From the NCBI RefSeq assembly GCF_003309065.1, contig NZ_POAF01000004.1:248001-312000 (forward strand): a stretch of 64,000 nucleotides of DNA. Reading direction: 5' to 3'. This DNA is from Glutamicibacter soli (GTDB taxonomy: Bacteria > Actinomycetota > Actinomycetes > Actinomycetales > Micrococcaceae). The position numbers and the translations under genes were made by a program. Positions within the stretch are counted from its first letter, which is position 1. Every line of letters begins with the position of its first letter. This document shows positions 40,518-48,569 of this stretch, in pieces. The notes beneath the pieces are model-generated. The model was not told the origin of the DNA. It did no database searches and worked only from the letters and a program-made list of their open reading frames with translations.

Positions 40518-41273
40518 ATGACTGAAGAGAATATCCTGCTCGAAGTCGAACACCTGCAGACCGGCTACGGCGATCTGAAAGTCGTGCGTGACGTTTCCTT
40601 GACCGTTCGCAGTGGTCAGATCACGGTCCTCTTGGGACGCAACGGTGCCGGAAAAACTACTACCCTGCGAGCAATAACGGGACTGAACCGAACTTATGGC
40701 GGTGAGGTCCGGTACCTTGGAAAGAAGTTGGGTGAGACCGTTGCTCATCGGCGCGTTGCACAGGGCATGTCATATGTTCAAGAAGGTAAAAGGGTCTTCC
40801 ACGAACTGACGATTGAACAGAACCTGTTGCTTGGCGGTTTTTCGACGAAGTCGAAGAAGCGTGCGCTGCTGGAAGCAGTTCAGGAGATCTACGAGTTCTT
40901 CCCGATCCTCGGCGACAAGAGAAGTCTCCCAGCGTCCAGCATGTCTGGTGGGCAACAGCAGATGCTAGCCATCGGCCAAGCCTTAATGGCCAAGCCAAAA
41001 CTTCTCATCCTTGACGAACCAAGCCAGGGCCTGGCTCCTGCCATCATGAAAGAAGTCATGGAGCGCGTGCACTCGCTCAAAGCCACAGGACTTGGAATTC
41101 TGCTCGTTGAGCAGGCCGTTCAGGAATCGCTGGAGATTTCTGATGAAGTTTCCGTGCTTGATATGGGTCGGACATCCCTAGCTGGCCCGGCCTCGTCAAT
41201 GACCCTTGAACAACTCCAAGAAGCGTACTTCGGCACCAGTGAATCAGTGCCTGCGAAGCAGATGGCGGAGTAG
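40518..41273 (+). CDS. Branched-chain-type ABC ATPase, LivF-like
   Basis: 251 residues; AGGAG lies before the ATG, which is two bases after the previous stop. Walker A G-R-N-G-A-G-K-T-T (about 39-47), signature M-S-G-G-Q-Q-Q-M (about 142-149), Walker B L-L-I-L-D-E-P-S-Q-G-L-A-P, switch V-E-Q-A. Complements the LivG domain of the fusion so that the importer has two ATPases. Last gene of the four-gene transporter operon. Confidence 0.92.
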   Translation: MTEENILLEVEHLQTGYGDLKVVRDVSLTVRSGQITVLLGRNGAGKTTTLRAITGLNRTYGGEVRYLGKKLGETVAHRRVAQGMSYVQEGKRVFHELTIEQNLLLGGFSTKSKKRALLEAVQEIYEFFPILGDKRSLPASSMSGGQQQMLAIGQALMAKPKLLILDEPSQGLAPAIMKEVMERVHSLKATGLGILLVEQAVQESLEISDEVSVLDMGRTSLAGPASSMTLEQLQEAYFGTSESVPAKQMAE

Positions 41274-41292
41274 ATAAGAATTGCTACTCGAT

Positions 41293-41317
41293 CCCATTGA
41301 GCCGTCGTGCCAATGGG
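41293..41317 (+). terminator. Weak hairpin after the ABC operon
   Basis: CCCATTG/CAATGGG arms with an 11-base loop, 20 bases after the LivF stop. No T run, so read-through into the SDR gene is possible. Confidence 0.4.
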
Positions 41318-41348
41318 TGATAGAACTATAATCATGTCAACATAGAAA

Positions 41349-41362
41349 CAAGCATTTGCTTG
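41349..41362. promoter_or_regulatory. KstR2-like box upstream of SDR-thiolase pair
   Basis: CAAGCATTTGCTTG, a perfect palindrome; the overlapping AACAAGCATTTGCT fits AnCAAGnnCTTGnT with one mismatch. 45 bases upstream of the SDR ATG. Confidence 0.7.
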
Positions 41363-41406
41363 GTTGTCGCACATTGTCTCGCGGCAAGGAGAAAGGTGGG
41401 AAAACG

Positions 41407-42222
41407 ATGTCAGTCGTTATTGACCTTAAGGACCGGGTAGTGCTCGTTACGGGCGGCGCCCGCGGAGTCGGTGCCGGAATCACCCAGGCATTTCTCGACG
41501 CCGGCGCCGTCGTGGAGATCTGCGGACGCAGCCTCCCGGAGGCCGGCGGAATCAGCGAGCACCCTTCGGTGCACTTCACCCAGGTGGATGTCCGCAACGC
41601 GGAGCAGGTCCAGGACTGGGTTTCCGAGGTGCACAGCCGTCGCGGCCGCATCGACGTCGCCGTCAACAATGCAGGAGGCTCGCCCTTTGGCCGCTTTGAA
41701 AAGGGCTCTGCACGCTACCTGCAGGCCATCACGGAACTGAACTTCCTCTCAGCCGCACATGTCGCCAGCGCAGTGCTGCCGGTGATGATGCGTCAGCCTG
41801 AGAAGGGCTCGGTCGTGAACATCACCTCCATCAGCGCCCGCCGCCCGAGCCCGGGCACCGCGGTGTACGGCGCGGCCAAGGCCGCGCTGGAAAGCCTGAC
41901 TGGAAGCCTCGCGGTGGAGTGGGCGCCGCACATCCGCGTGAACGCAGTCAGCTGCGGCCTGGTGGCCACCGAAGGCGCCGTAGACCACTACGGCGACGAG
42001 GAAAGCTTCGAGCGCGTTGCGGCAACCATCCCGCGCGGACAGCTCGCAGCGCCAAGCGAGATCGGCGCCGCCTGCGTCATGCTCGCCTCGGATATGGCAT
42101 CCCACATTACCGGCGCGGTGCTGGACGTGGACGGCGGCGGAGAATGGCCGGCCTTCCTGGCGCACACCCCGAACGCCGATGAACTGAAACCACTTGAACT
42201 TGAAGTAGAAGGAGCACTCTAA
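41407..42222 (+). CDS. SDR-family oxidoreductase
   Basis: 271 residues from the ATG at 41407, with AAGGAG and AAGGTGGG upstream. Classical SDR: T-G-G-A-R-G-V-G-A-G (about 15-24), N-N-A-G-G (91-95), catalytic Ser in I-T-S-I-S and Y-G-A-A-K, C-terminal D-G-G-G-E-W. Its stop overlaps the thiolase start (TAATG). The pair looks like a beta-oxidation step (3-hydroxyacyl-CoA dehydrogenase then thiolase). KstR2-like box upstream. Resembles mycobacterial Rv3549c/IpdF-type enzymes, but IpdF itself is better matched by the 54025 gene. Confidence 0.87.
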   Translation: MSVVIDLKDRVVLVTGGARGVGAGITQAFLDAGAVVEICGRSLPEAGGISEHPSVHFTQVDVRNAEQVQDWVSEVHSRRGRIDVAVNNAGGSPFGRFEKGSARYLQAITELNFLSAAHVASAVLPVMMRQPEKGSVVNITSISARRPSPGTAVYGAAKAALESLTGSLAVEWAPHIRVNAVSCGLVATEGAVDHYGDEESFERVAATIPRGQLAAPSEIGAACVMLASDMASHITGAVLDVDGGGEWPAFLAHTPNADELKPLELEVEGAL

Positions 42223-43442
42223 TGGCAGAGGCAGTTATTGTTTCAGCGGCGCGTTCGCCGATCGGCCGAGCCTACAAGGGCTCGCTGCGCGAAATGCGCG
42301 GCGACGACCTGGCCGCGCAGATGGTGCAGGCAGCGCTCAGCGCGGTGCCGGAACTGGACCCGAACACCATCAACGACCTGATGATGGGCTGCGCGCAGCC
42401 AGCCGGCGAGCAGGGCTACAACATCGCCCGCATGGTCGCCATGCAGCTGGGCCTGGACTCGGTTCCAGGCACCACCGTGCACCGCTACTGCTCGTCCTCG
42501 CTGCAGACCACCCGCATGGCATTCCACGCCATCAAGGCCGGCGAAGGCGACGTCTTCATCTCCGCCGGCGTGGAAACCGTATCGCGCTTCGGACTGGGCA
42601 AGTCCGACGGCATGCCGGACACCAAGAACCCTGCCTTCCTCGCGGCCATGGACCGCACGAAGGCGCTGAATGAGGATGCTTCCTCGCGCTGGAGCGACCC
42701 GCGCGCCAAGGGCGAGCTGCCGGACATATACATCGCCATGGGGGACACCGCGGAGAATGTCGCCCAACTGCGCGGCGTCTCCCGCGAAGCCCAGGACGAA
42801 TGGGCAGTGCGCAGCCAGAACCTCGCCGAAGCAGCAGGGCTTCGCGGATTCTGGGAAAAGGACATCACACCGGTCACCCTGGGCGACGGCACCGTAGTGT
42901 CCACCGATGACGGACCGCGCGCCGGCGTGAAGCTGGAGAAGCTCGCCACCATGGCCCCGGTATTCCGCGAACACGGGACCGTGACCGCTGCGAACTGCTG
43001 CCCGCTGAACGACGGTGCCGCAGCACTGGTGATCATGAGTGATACCAAAGCCAAGGAACTGGGCCTGAAGCCCCTGGCACGCATTGTGTCCACCGGCGTG
43101 GCCGCGATGACTCCCGAGCTGATGGGTCTGGGGCCGGTCGATGCAGTCAAGCGCGCCCTGGCCAACGCCAAGATGTCGATCAAGGACATGGACATCATGG
43201 AGCTCAACGAGGCCTTCGCCGCCCAGGTGCTGCCGTCCATCGACGACATCGGCATCGACCCGAACAAGGTCAACGTCAACGGCGGCGCGATCGCCTTGGG
43301 TCACCCGTTTGGCATGACCGGCGCCCGCATGACCACCACCGCGATCCACGCGCTGCAGGAACGCGACGAGCAGTTCGCCGTGGAAACCATGTGCGTGGCC
43401 GGCGGCCAGGGCATGGCACTGGTGCTGGAGCGCTTGAACTAA
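42222..43442 (+). CDS. Thiolase, FadA3-like
   Basis: 406 residues. Nucleophile Cys90 in H-R-Y-C-S-S-S-L-Q-T, His in A-L-G-H-P-F-G-M-T-G and Cys in M-C-V-A-G-G-Q-G-M are present. The H-R-Y-C-S-S-S-L-Q-T-T-R-M-A-F-H-A-I-K-A-G segment and R-S-P-I-G-R resemble mycobacterial FadA3 rather than FadA6. Translationally coupled to the preceding SDR. Under the KstR2-like box at 41349; probably a terminal acetyl- or propionyl-releasing step of ring degradation. Confidence 0.92.
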   Translation: MAEAVIVSAARSPIGRAYKGSLREMRGDDLAAQMVQAALSAVPELDPNTINDLMMGCAQPAGEQGYNIARMVAMQLGLDSVPGTTVHRYCSSSLQTTRMAFHAIKAGEGDVFISAGVETVSRFGLGKSDGMPDTKNPAFLAAMDRTKALNEDASSRWSDPRAKGELPDIYIAMGDTAENVAQLRGVSREAQDEWAVRSQNLAEAAGLRGFWEKDITPVTLGDGTVVSTDDGPRAGVKLEKLATMAPVFREHGTVTAANCCPLNDGAAALVIMSDTKAKELGLKPLARIVSTGVAAMTPELMGLGPVDAVKRALANAKMSIKDMDIMELNEAFAAQVLPSIDDIGIDPNKVNVNGGAIALGHPFGMTGARMTTTAIHALQERDEQFAVETMCVAGGQGMALVLERLN

Positions 43443-43464
43443 CACCAATCCACGAGAACCGACA

Positions 43465-43510
43465 GAACCGCGCATGTCTGGGGAGGAAATTCCCGAGGCA
43501 TGCGCGGTTC
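43465..43510 (+). terminator. Terminator after SDR-thiolase operon
   Basis: 12-bp perfect outer stem (43465-43476 with 43499-43510) with an inner GGGA/TCCC stem, 22 bases after the thiolase stop. Confidence 0.8.
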
Positions 43511-43614
43511 CGTCTTCATGCAATAGCCCGGCCCTGCTTTTTGTGGTGATCCAAAGTCACGCTGAAGTTTTGTGGCTTTGAATCTATGGCAATTCAAGGT
43601 TCTTGCGAATACGG

Positions 43615-44559
43615 CTAACGCTGATCGCCAACGGGCTGCGGTAATACATCCTCGATCATTCTTGCCACGACAAGTAGATCCTTTTCGTAATTGCGAACAA
43701 TTTTCCTCTTGACGTTCTGGAAATCACGGTAGTCAATGATGAGCAGCGTCAATCCTTGCTCAGGAATCATTGTCGCCTTTTGGGCGTCATATAGCTTGCG
43801 CTGTTCACCGCGCAGGTGCCCCGATGCGGTGACCTTGTTGTCGAAGAATGGGACGGCTTCTGAGTGCTGTTTCTCGTGGTACTCGACCACGAGTCCCCTG
43901 TCTTCCCAATAGCCATCGACCGGGAGCGGCGCTCGGAGCCCGGTCTTTTTCGAAGGCAGTCCCAGAAGCCAATCGAATGTTTTCTGCTGCTCGCAACCAG
44001 AACCTAGCACTTCATTGCATAGTTTGAGTACGTAGTACTCATCGCTCTTTGCCCGTTTCGATGTCGGCTGCGGTTCGGGTGTGTACTTTGGTGGTTTGGG
44101 GAAATACCGGTCTGTTCCCGAATCCAACCCCCAAGCTTCGTCGAAGTCCCCGTAATCGCCGTAGGCGAAGGGTAGATCCGTAGGTTTGCTGACCTGGCTC
44201 ATGAGTTGTGAAGACCAGTCCACGTAGGCGCGGTTTCCGGTGTCTTCGAAGCCACTTCGCTTCAGGGAAGGCATCGCATCGACAATGGCCTCGGCAACGT
44301 CGACGTGGCTCACATCGGCGGGGAATTGAATACATTCGTTGAAGACATTTCCGTCGGCAGTTGTATACCGACATGACTCTTCCGCGTCGTAGGGAGCGCC
44401 AAACTCATCGCCGACGTGCCACTCGGTGACGTTGAAGATGATAATGCGTCAAGCGGTGCCCGAGGCATTCCATCCGGGCAAGATTCTCAAGCCCCGGTAC
44501 CCGAGACGGTGAAGCAGCCTGACTGCTTCCAAAATCCTGAGGGGGAGTTGCGGATCCAT
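43615..44559 (-). pseudogene. Nuclease-like gene interrupted by in-frame TGA
   Basis: An ATG at 44559 with a perfect AAGGAGG four bases upstream opens a frame that reads through 36 codons to a TGA at 44451-44449 and then continues in the same frame to 43615 without further stops. Without that TGA the product would be about 313 residues. The C-terminal part has L-P-V-D-G-Y...L-V-V-E-Y-H-E-K-Q-H-S-E and G-L-T-L-L-I-I-D-Y, reminiscent of PD-(D/E)xK nucleases. Downstream restart at a GTG (44313) would give a 232-residue protein. A CGA-to-TGA mutation (Arg to stop) or sequence error is likely. Confidence 0.6.
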
Positions 44560-44617
44560 TGTCCTCCTTGAAACTGTCTACTTATCGAATGTTCCCACGG
44601 AGTTCCGACACGTTAAA

Positions 44618-44658
44618 AGCCGGGCCGGGAAGCTGTGAAACAGCTCCCCGGCCCGGCT
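44618..44658 (-). terminator. Terminator of first ipdAB operon
   Basis: 12-bp outer stem (44618-44629 with 44647-44658) plus inner AGCTG/CAGCT, followed on the minus strand by TTTTAA. Strong. Confidence 0.88.
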
Positions 44659-44673
44659 CGATCATTCGATTGA

Positions 44674-45441
44674 CTAGCCTACTGGCTGCGGTACCGGTAC
44701 CTCACGATTGCGTACCGCGCGCGGGTCGATGACCTCGCGGATCAGGCGCAACTCCTCGTCGGTTGGCAGGCGCGTTTCCGGCGCGTTGGAGGCATCCAGC
44801 GGGAATCCGGTGTTGTCGGTGACTTCCTGCGGATCCACGCCCGGGTGCACCGAGAGCACCTTCACGCGGCCGTCCTCGTCGTAGCCGAGCACGGCGAGGT
44901 TGGTGATGATGACACCCAGATGGTGATGCTTGAGGCCGGCCGCCTTGGCGCGGTCGTTGCCCACGCCGGAGACCATGTCCACTGAAGGGACGAACAAGCG
45001 TGCGCTGTGGCGTGCAATCCAGTAGTCCACGCGGTGGTTGGCGGTATTGCCAGGCGCCCCGCGCACGCCGATGAGCTGGCGCTTCGGCTTGTCCCAGTCG
45101 CCGATCAGCGAAATGTTCTGGTTGCCGTACTGGTCGATCTGGCTCGCGCCCATGATGCTCTGGCGGCGGCCGGTGGCCACGATGTCGAAGATGCGGCGGA
45201 ACGGAGCCCAGCCCTCGATGACACCGCCGGCGGAGGCCGGCTTGCCTAGTGGGGAGGCTTCGCTCATCATGAAGGCTTCGCCGTCGCTGAGGATGATGTC
45301 CGGCGAATGGGTCAGCTTGGCCAGGCGTGCGCCAATGGATGGGACAATGCCCACCGCATGGGCGAGCAGCTCGCCGGATTCGCGGTAGATGTCCGAGCAG
45401 GCTGCAACGCAGATCTCGGCAATGGTGGCGTCGTTAGACAT
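44674..45441 (-). CDS. ipdB: COCHEA-CoA hydrolase subunit IpdB, copy 1
   Basis: 255 residues from the ATG at 45441, overlapping the ipdA stop by eight bases. Beta subunit of the CoA-transferase-fold enzyme IpdAB, which opens the last steroid ring (COCHEA-CoA to MeDODA-CoA) by retro-aldol-type hydrolysis. Signatures are C-V-A-A-C-S-D near the N-terminus, L-S-D-G-E-A (about 52-57), G-A-S-Q-I-D-Q-Y-G-N (about 94-103) and L-S-V-H-P-G-V-D. A second copy lies at 60645-61412; the two are clearly diverged. Driven with copy-1 ipdA from the KstR2-like box at 46339. Confidence 0.9.
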   Translation of the reverse strand: MSNDATIAEICVAACSDIYRESGELLAHAVGIVPSIGARLAKLTHSPDIILSDGEAFMMSEASPLGKPASAGGVIEGWAPFRRIFDIVATGRRQSIMGASQIDQYGNQNISLIGDWDKPKRQLIGVRGAPGNTANHRVDYWIARHSARLFVPSVDMVSGVGNDRAKAAGLKHHHLGVIITNLAVLGYDEDGRVKVLSVHPGVDPQEVTDNTGFPLDASNAPETRLPTDEELRLIREVIDPRAVRNREVPVPQPVG

Positions 45442-46306
45442 TGGCTTTCTCCTTTTCTGCGTGGAAGCGCTCGACGGCTGCATGGAATGCCGCCTCGTCG
45501 CCTGCCAGGAATTCTGCGGTGAAGGCATCCCACGCCGCCGGGTCCTTGGCGGATGCAGCGTAGTGCTTCTGGAAGACTTCGTCGCGGCCGTAGTCGGGCT
45601 CGCAGGTGGTGAAGTGCGCACCGCGCGGGGTCTCGACGACGCCGGTGACGTACATGCGGCTGAGCATCAACGTGTGGTACGAACCTTCATCGAGCAGATT
45701 TTCGGTCGGAACGATCTTCTCGGTGCTCACGAAGGTGCGGTCGGCGGCCATTGCGTAGAGGTCGTCGAAGTACGGGTCCGGGCCCAGGAACTGGACGTTG
45801 CCGGCTGCGTCGGCACGGTTGACGTGGATCAGCGCGACATCCATGCGGATGGCCGGAACCGCAACGTACTCGTCGTCCGAATACGGAGACTTGACCGTCT
45901 TCAGATGCTTGTTGGCTGGCAGGACATCGGAGCCAAGACCTGCAAGGGTTGGCAGGAAGGACAGACGTGCGGCGCCGGCGCGCAGGCCGGTCACGAACAT
46001 GCCCTCATCGTATTCCTGCAGCTCCAGCTCGCCGCGTTCACGGGCTGCCGTGAACAGAGGATCCAGCGGGATGCTGTCCAGGGTGACGAAGCCGTAGATC
46101 AGCTTCTTGACTTTGCCGGCTGCGACCAGCAATCCGACGTCCGGGCCGCCTAAGGAGACCACGGTCAGGTCCTTGACGTCGGTCCGCAACAGTTCGCGGA
46201 CGAAGGCCATGGGCTTGCGCCGCGAGCCCCAGCCGCCGATGCCGATGGTCATTCCAGACTTGATGGACGCTACCGCGTCACTGAGTTCCAATCGCTTGTC
46301 AGGCAT
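45434..46306 (-). CDS. ipdA: COCHEA-CoA hydrolase subunit IpdA, copy 1
   Basis: 290 residues; GAGGGA precedes the ATG at 46306. Alpha subunit of IpdAB: G-I-G-G-W-G-S-R-R-K-P-M-A-F-V-R-E (22-38) is the diagnostic N-terminal segment, then G-G-P-D-V-G-L-L, D-E-G-M, G-L-G-S-D-V and G-A-H-F-T-T-C-E-P-D-Y-G-R-D-E near the C-terminus, all shared with mycobacterial IpdA. Slightly closer to the mycobacterial form at its C-terminal D-Y-G-R-D-E than copy 2 (A-Y-P-R-N-E). Cytoplasmic heteromer with IpdB. Confidence 0.92.
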   Translation of the reverse strand: MPDKRLELSDAVASIKSGMTIGIGGWGSRRKPMAFVRELLRTDVKDLTVVSLGGPDVGLLVAAGKVKKLIYGFVTLDSIPLDPLFTAARERGELELQEYDEGMFVTGLRAGAARLSFLPTLAGLGSDVLPANKHLKTVKSPYSDDEYVAVPAIRMDVALIHVNRADAAGNVQFLGPDPYFDDLYAMAADRTFVSTEKIVPTENLLDEGSYHTLMLSRMYVTGVVETPRGAHFTTCEPDYGRDEVFQKHYAASAKDPAAWDAFTAEFLAGDEAAFHAAVERFHAEKEKANV

Positions 46307-46338
46307 TGGGTTTCCCTCATTTCTTCACCGAATAATAA

Positions 46339-46352
46339 ACCTAGCGCTCGCT
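46339..46352. promoter_or_regulatory. KstR2-like box upstream of ipdA copy 1
   Basis: ACCTAGCGCTCGCT, two mismatches to AnCAAGnnCTTGnT; an overlapping perfect CTTGGT half-site follows. 33 bases upstream of the ATG. Confidence 0.55.
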
Positions 46353-46921
46353 TGGTTGTAAGGCTAGCATGGATGAAATGAATTAGTCAGGGCAGTCCCA
46401 TCGGTCAGCAACCGTGATGCATGTTGACTTGATTCATGGTTCATGAGGTTCGCATCAGTGTGAAGCCTGCGGTCGCAACGTAGTTGCCCCAGTTTGGCCA
46501 GCTGCGGCAAGCGCTAGCAAGGTACCAAGCGGTGCTTGAATCCCGAGTAGACATTCCAACGTTGGTTGGGTCGGCCAAGCGATCTGCAGGCCGAACGGCT
46601 GGATCGAAGGAGGTGGCACGTCATCGCCCGTGAAAACGTATTGGCATGTCCCGGACGATTTCTGCCGAGCCCGAGCTGGGCATTCTGTGCGGGACGGATC
46701 CGGAATTGCGAACATAATCCGCTTTTGCCCAAGAGTGGGTTCATTTCCTGCACTGCGGTTCATTCTCTTGGGTGCTCCGTTGTATTCATCTCCGTAGATT
46801 GCATCGCTGCGTGGCTGATCACGAGAAGTAGGCCAATTGCCGAAATTATCTGGCCGACGGTTGCGTGTTTTGCCTGTGGAGAGTGCTGCCGGCGTGACGG
46901 AGAACAAACTACGATTTGCGC
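46353..46921. other. 569-base stretch without a convincing gene
   Basis: Open frames at 46455-46961 (minus) and 46566-46964 (plus) have no ribosome site or recognisable domain. Low coding character on both strands; possibly decayed sequence. Confidence 0.45.
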
Positions 46922-47653
46922 ATGGGCAGAGGAAAAATTGCTTGGCTGGTGGCAGGAACACTGACGGTGTGTGGGCTGTTTTGGTTTTTTACGAGGCCTG
47001 CCGACTATGTAAACGGGGTGTTCCAATGGATGCACCCCGGTGCTCAGGCATTGGCGGCGGTCGCACCCATTGGCACCTTGGTAGCTGTAGGCACGGCATC
47101 ATTCCTCGCTTATCGAACACTTCGCTACAGGACCCGTGTTGACGACGCGGATCAATGGTGGAAACGAGCGCAATACGGAATCGATCTGGTTCACGGGACT
47201 GCCGCGCAGAAGGCTGCGGGGAGTGACCTCATCAAGACGCTTCTCGGTCCTTGGCTCAAAAACGCCGAGGACGGTGCCCCGGTGAAAAAGGCAAGGAAAG
47301 CGCGCAAGCGAGCCGGAGCCTACGGATGGCGGGTGTCGGAGGATGAGAAAGAGATGCTGAATCGAATTCTTCAAAGAGCTTTGGAAGGGAGCGCCCCGGA
47401 CTCCCTGACCGACAAGGAGCTCGAAGAATTAGAAGCTAAGGAGAAAGAGGGTAAGAGATCGTGTGCCGCCCAGTTGGAGAACGCCGATCCAAGTGATGCG
47501 ACGATAGAAACGTCAACTGCCAAAAACAAAACTTCTCAGCCGAATCATGGGTCCGGCCGTAGAATGAGCATGGGAGAGGAGGTAGCAGATGAGCCCAAAA
47601 AAGAAGGCGACGGATACGGATATTCAGCTGACGACCAAGGCTCGCGTGGTTAA
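46922..47653 (+). CDS. Membrane protein with charged C-terminal tail
   Basis: 243 residues from the ATG at 46922; the ribosome site is weak. Two hydrophobic segments (about 6-24 and 42-62), then a Lys/Arg/Glu-rich cytoplasmic region (65-243) with W-W-K-R-A-Q-Y-G-I-D-L-V and a highly charged, probably disordered end. Its 3' end overlaps the next gene by 65 bases in another frame. Family not recognised; such two-gene units with a small soluble partner are common in actinobacteria but undescribed. Confidence 0.7.
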   Translation: MGRGKIAWLVAGTLTVCGLFWFFTRPADYVNGVFQWMHPGAQALAAVAPIGTLVAVGTASFLAYRTLRYRTRVDDADQWWKRAQYGIDLVHGTAAQKAAGSDLIKTLLGPWLKNAEDGAPVKKARKARKRAGAYGWRVSEDEKEMLNRILQRALEGSAPDSLTDKELEELEAKEKEGKRSCAAQLENADPSDATIETSTAKNKTSQPNHGSGRRMSMGEEVADEPKKEGDGYGYSADDQGSRG

Positions 47654-47846
47654 ACTTGGGGACAATTACATTGTGCTCGGCCAGAACAATGAGCCACTGA
47701 CTGCAAGGTATCCCGCTGACAGCTTTCGATACATAACGGACGGGGCGAAGTCAGCCTACCAACTGGCTACCTTGGACGGTAAGAGGCCAAGCGACGCGAT
47801 TATTGCCCTGGCAAATTACGTTCCTCCCGGACCAAGAACTGCATAA
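47589..47846 (+). CDS. Small soluble hypothetical protein
   Basis: 85 residues with GAGGAGG about six bases before the ATG, a strong site lying inside the previous gene. Lys-rich start (M-S-P-K-K-K-A), then beta-rich V-V-K-L-G-D-N-Y-I-V-L-G-Q-N and Y-P-A-D-S-F-R-Y. No known domain. Overlap suggests co-expression with the membrane protein. Confidence 0.75.
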   Translation: MSPKKKATDTDIQLTTKARVVKLGDNYIVLGQNNEPLTARYPADSFRYITDGAKSAYQLATLDGKRPSDAIIALANYVPPGPRTA

Positions 47847-47849
47847 CGA

Positions 47850-47875
47850 AAAGCCCCGCCAAATGACGGGGCTTT
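47850..47875. terminator. Bidirectional terminator
   Basis: 9-bp perfect stem (47850-47858 with 47867-47875), ending in TTT, between convergent genes. Confidence 0.85.
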
Positions 47876-47913
47876 GTCGTAGTTAGAGGCGCTGTTGCCG
47901 GGGAAAGCCGGGG

Positions 47914-48375
47914 CTAGGCGCGGCCTCCTGGAGGGCCCAGGATCAGCATGACGGTGAAGATCAGTGCGACGCTCACGACTGCGATCACCGCGGTCAGGAT
48001 TGGGCGGCCGACCATCCAGCGGAACAGGGTGTCAATCCACTTGTCATCGTCCGGGTGATCGCTCTTGGTGGTGCGCCATTCGCCTTCCAGGCGTCCCTGC
48101 TTCTCCAAGCGGCGTTCATAGGGAATCGTCAGGTAAGGGACGATCGAGGTGGCTGCGGCAAGCACGATGGAGCGCTTGGTCCAGCGCTGGTTGATGCCGA
48201 CGAGCACGCCGGTGGCAACGTAGGACAGGAACACGAAACCGTGCATGAATCCGGCAATGGAAACCGGCCAGTCGCCCACCTTCACGACGTACTTCAACAG
48301 CATGGCGATGATCAGAAGCGTCCAGGTGACAGCTTCGGCCCGGGCAACGATGCGGAATAGGGTGCGTGGTGACAT
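47914..48375 (-). CDS. DUF3817-family membrane protein
   Basis: 153 residues from the ATG at 48375; the frame continues to 48435 but family members start with the M-S-P-R-x-L-F-R segment. M-S-P-R-T-L-F-R-I-V-A-R-A-E-A-V-T-W is the usual DUF3817 N-terminus, with A-G-F-M-H-G-F-V-F in the second hydrophobic segment. Four hydrophobic segments in all: three in the DUF3817 part and an extra one at the C-terminus (about 127-148). Function of the family is unknown. Common in Actinobacteria, seemingly unrelated to steroids. Confidence 0.88.
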   Translation of the reverse strand: MSPRTLFRIVARAEAVTWTLLIIAMLLKYVVKVGDWPVSIAGFMHGFVFLSYVATGVLVGINQRWTKRSIVLAAATSIVPYLTIPYERRLEKQGRLEGEWRTTKSDHPDDDKWIDTLFRWMVGRPILTAVIAVVSVALIFTVMLILGPPGGRA

Positions 48376-48500
48376 AACTTGATTTCTGTCCCTCGGGATT
48401 GCGAATAACTCGGTTCTCCGTTTAGAACCCACCAAAGTCTAACGGGTGCTCCTGTGTGCACAATTTGAACGATGGGCCGGCTATGGCTCCGGCATGAGGC

Positions 48501-48550
48501 AAAAAAAGACGCCATCCCGTCCGCCGAGAATCTGCGGCGGACGGGATGGC
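48501..48550 (-). terminator. Terminator of the fadE31-33 operon
   Basis: Perfect 16-bp stem (48511-48526 with 48535-48550), followed on the minus strand by GTC and seven T. 20 bases after the gene stop. Confidence 0.92.
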
Positions 48551-48569
48551 TGCTGCGAGGCCGATGCGG

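Noticed and set aside
46455-46961. 168-residue minus-strand frame and an overlapping plus-strand frame
   Set aside because: Neither has a ribosome site; compositions look random.
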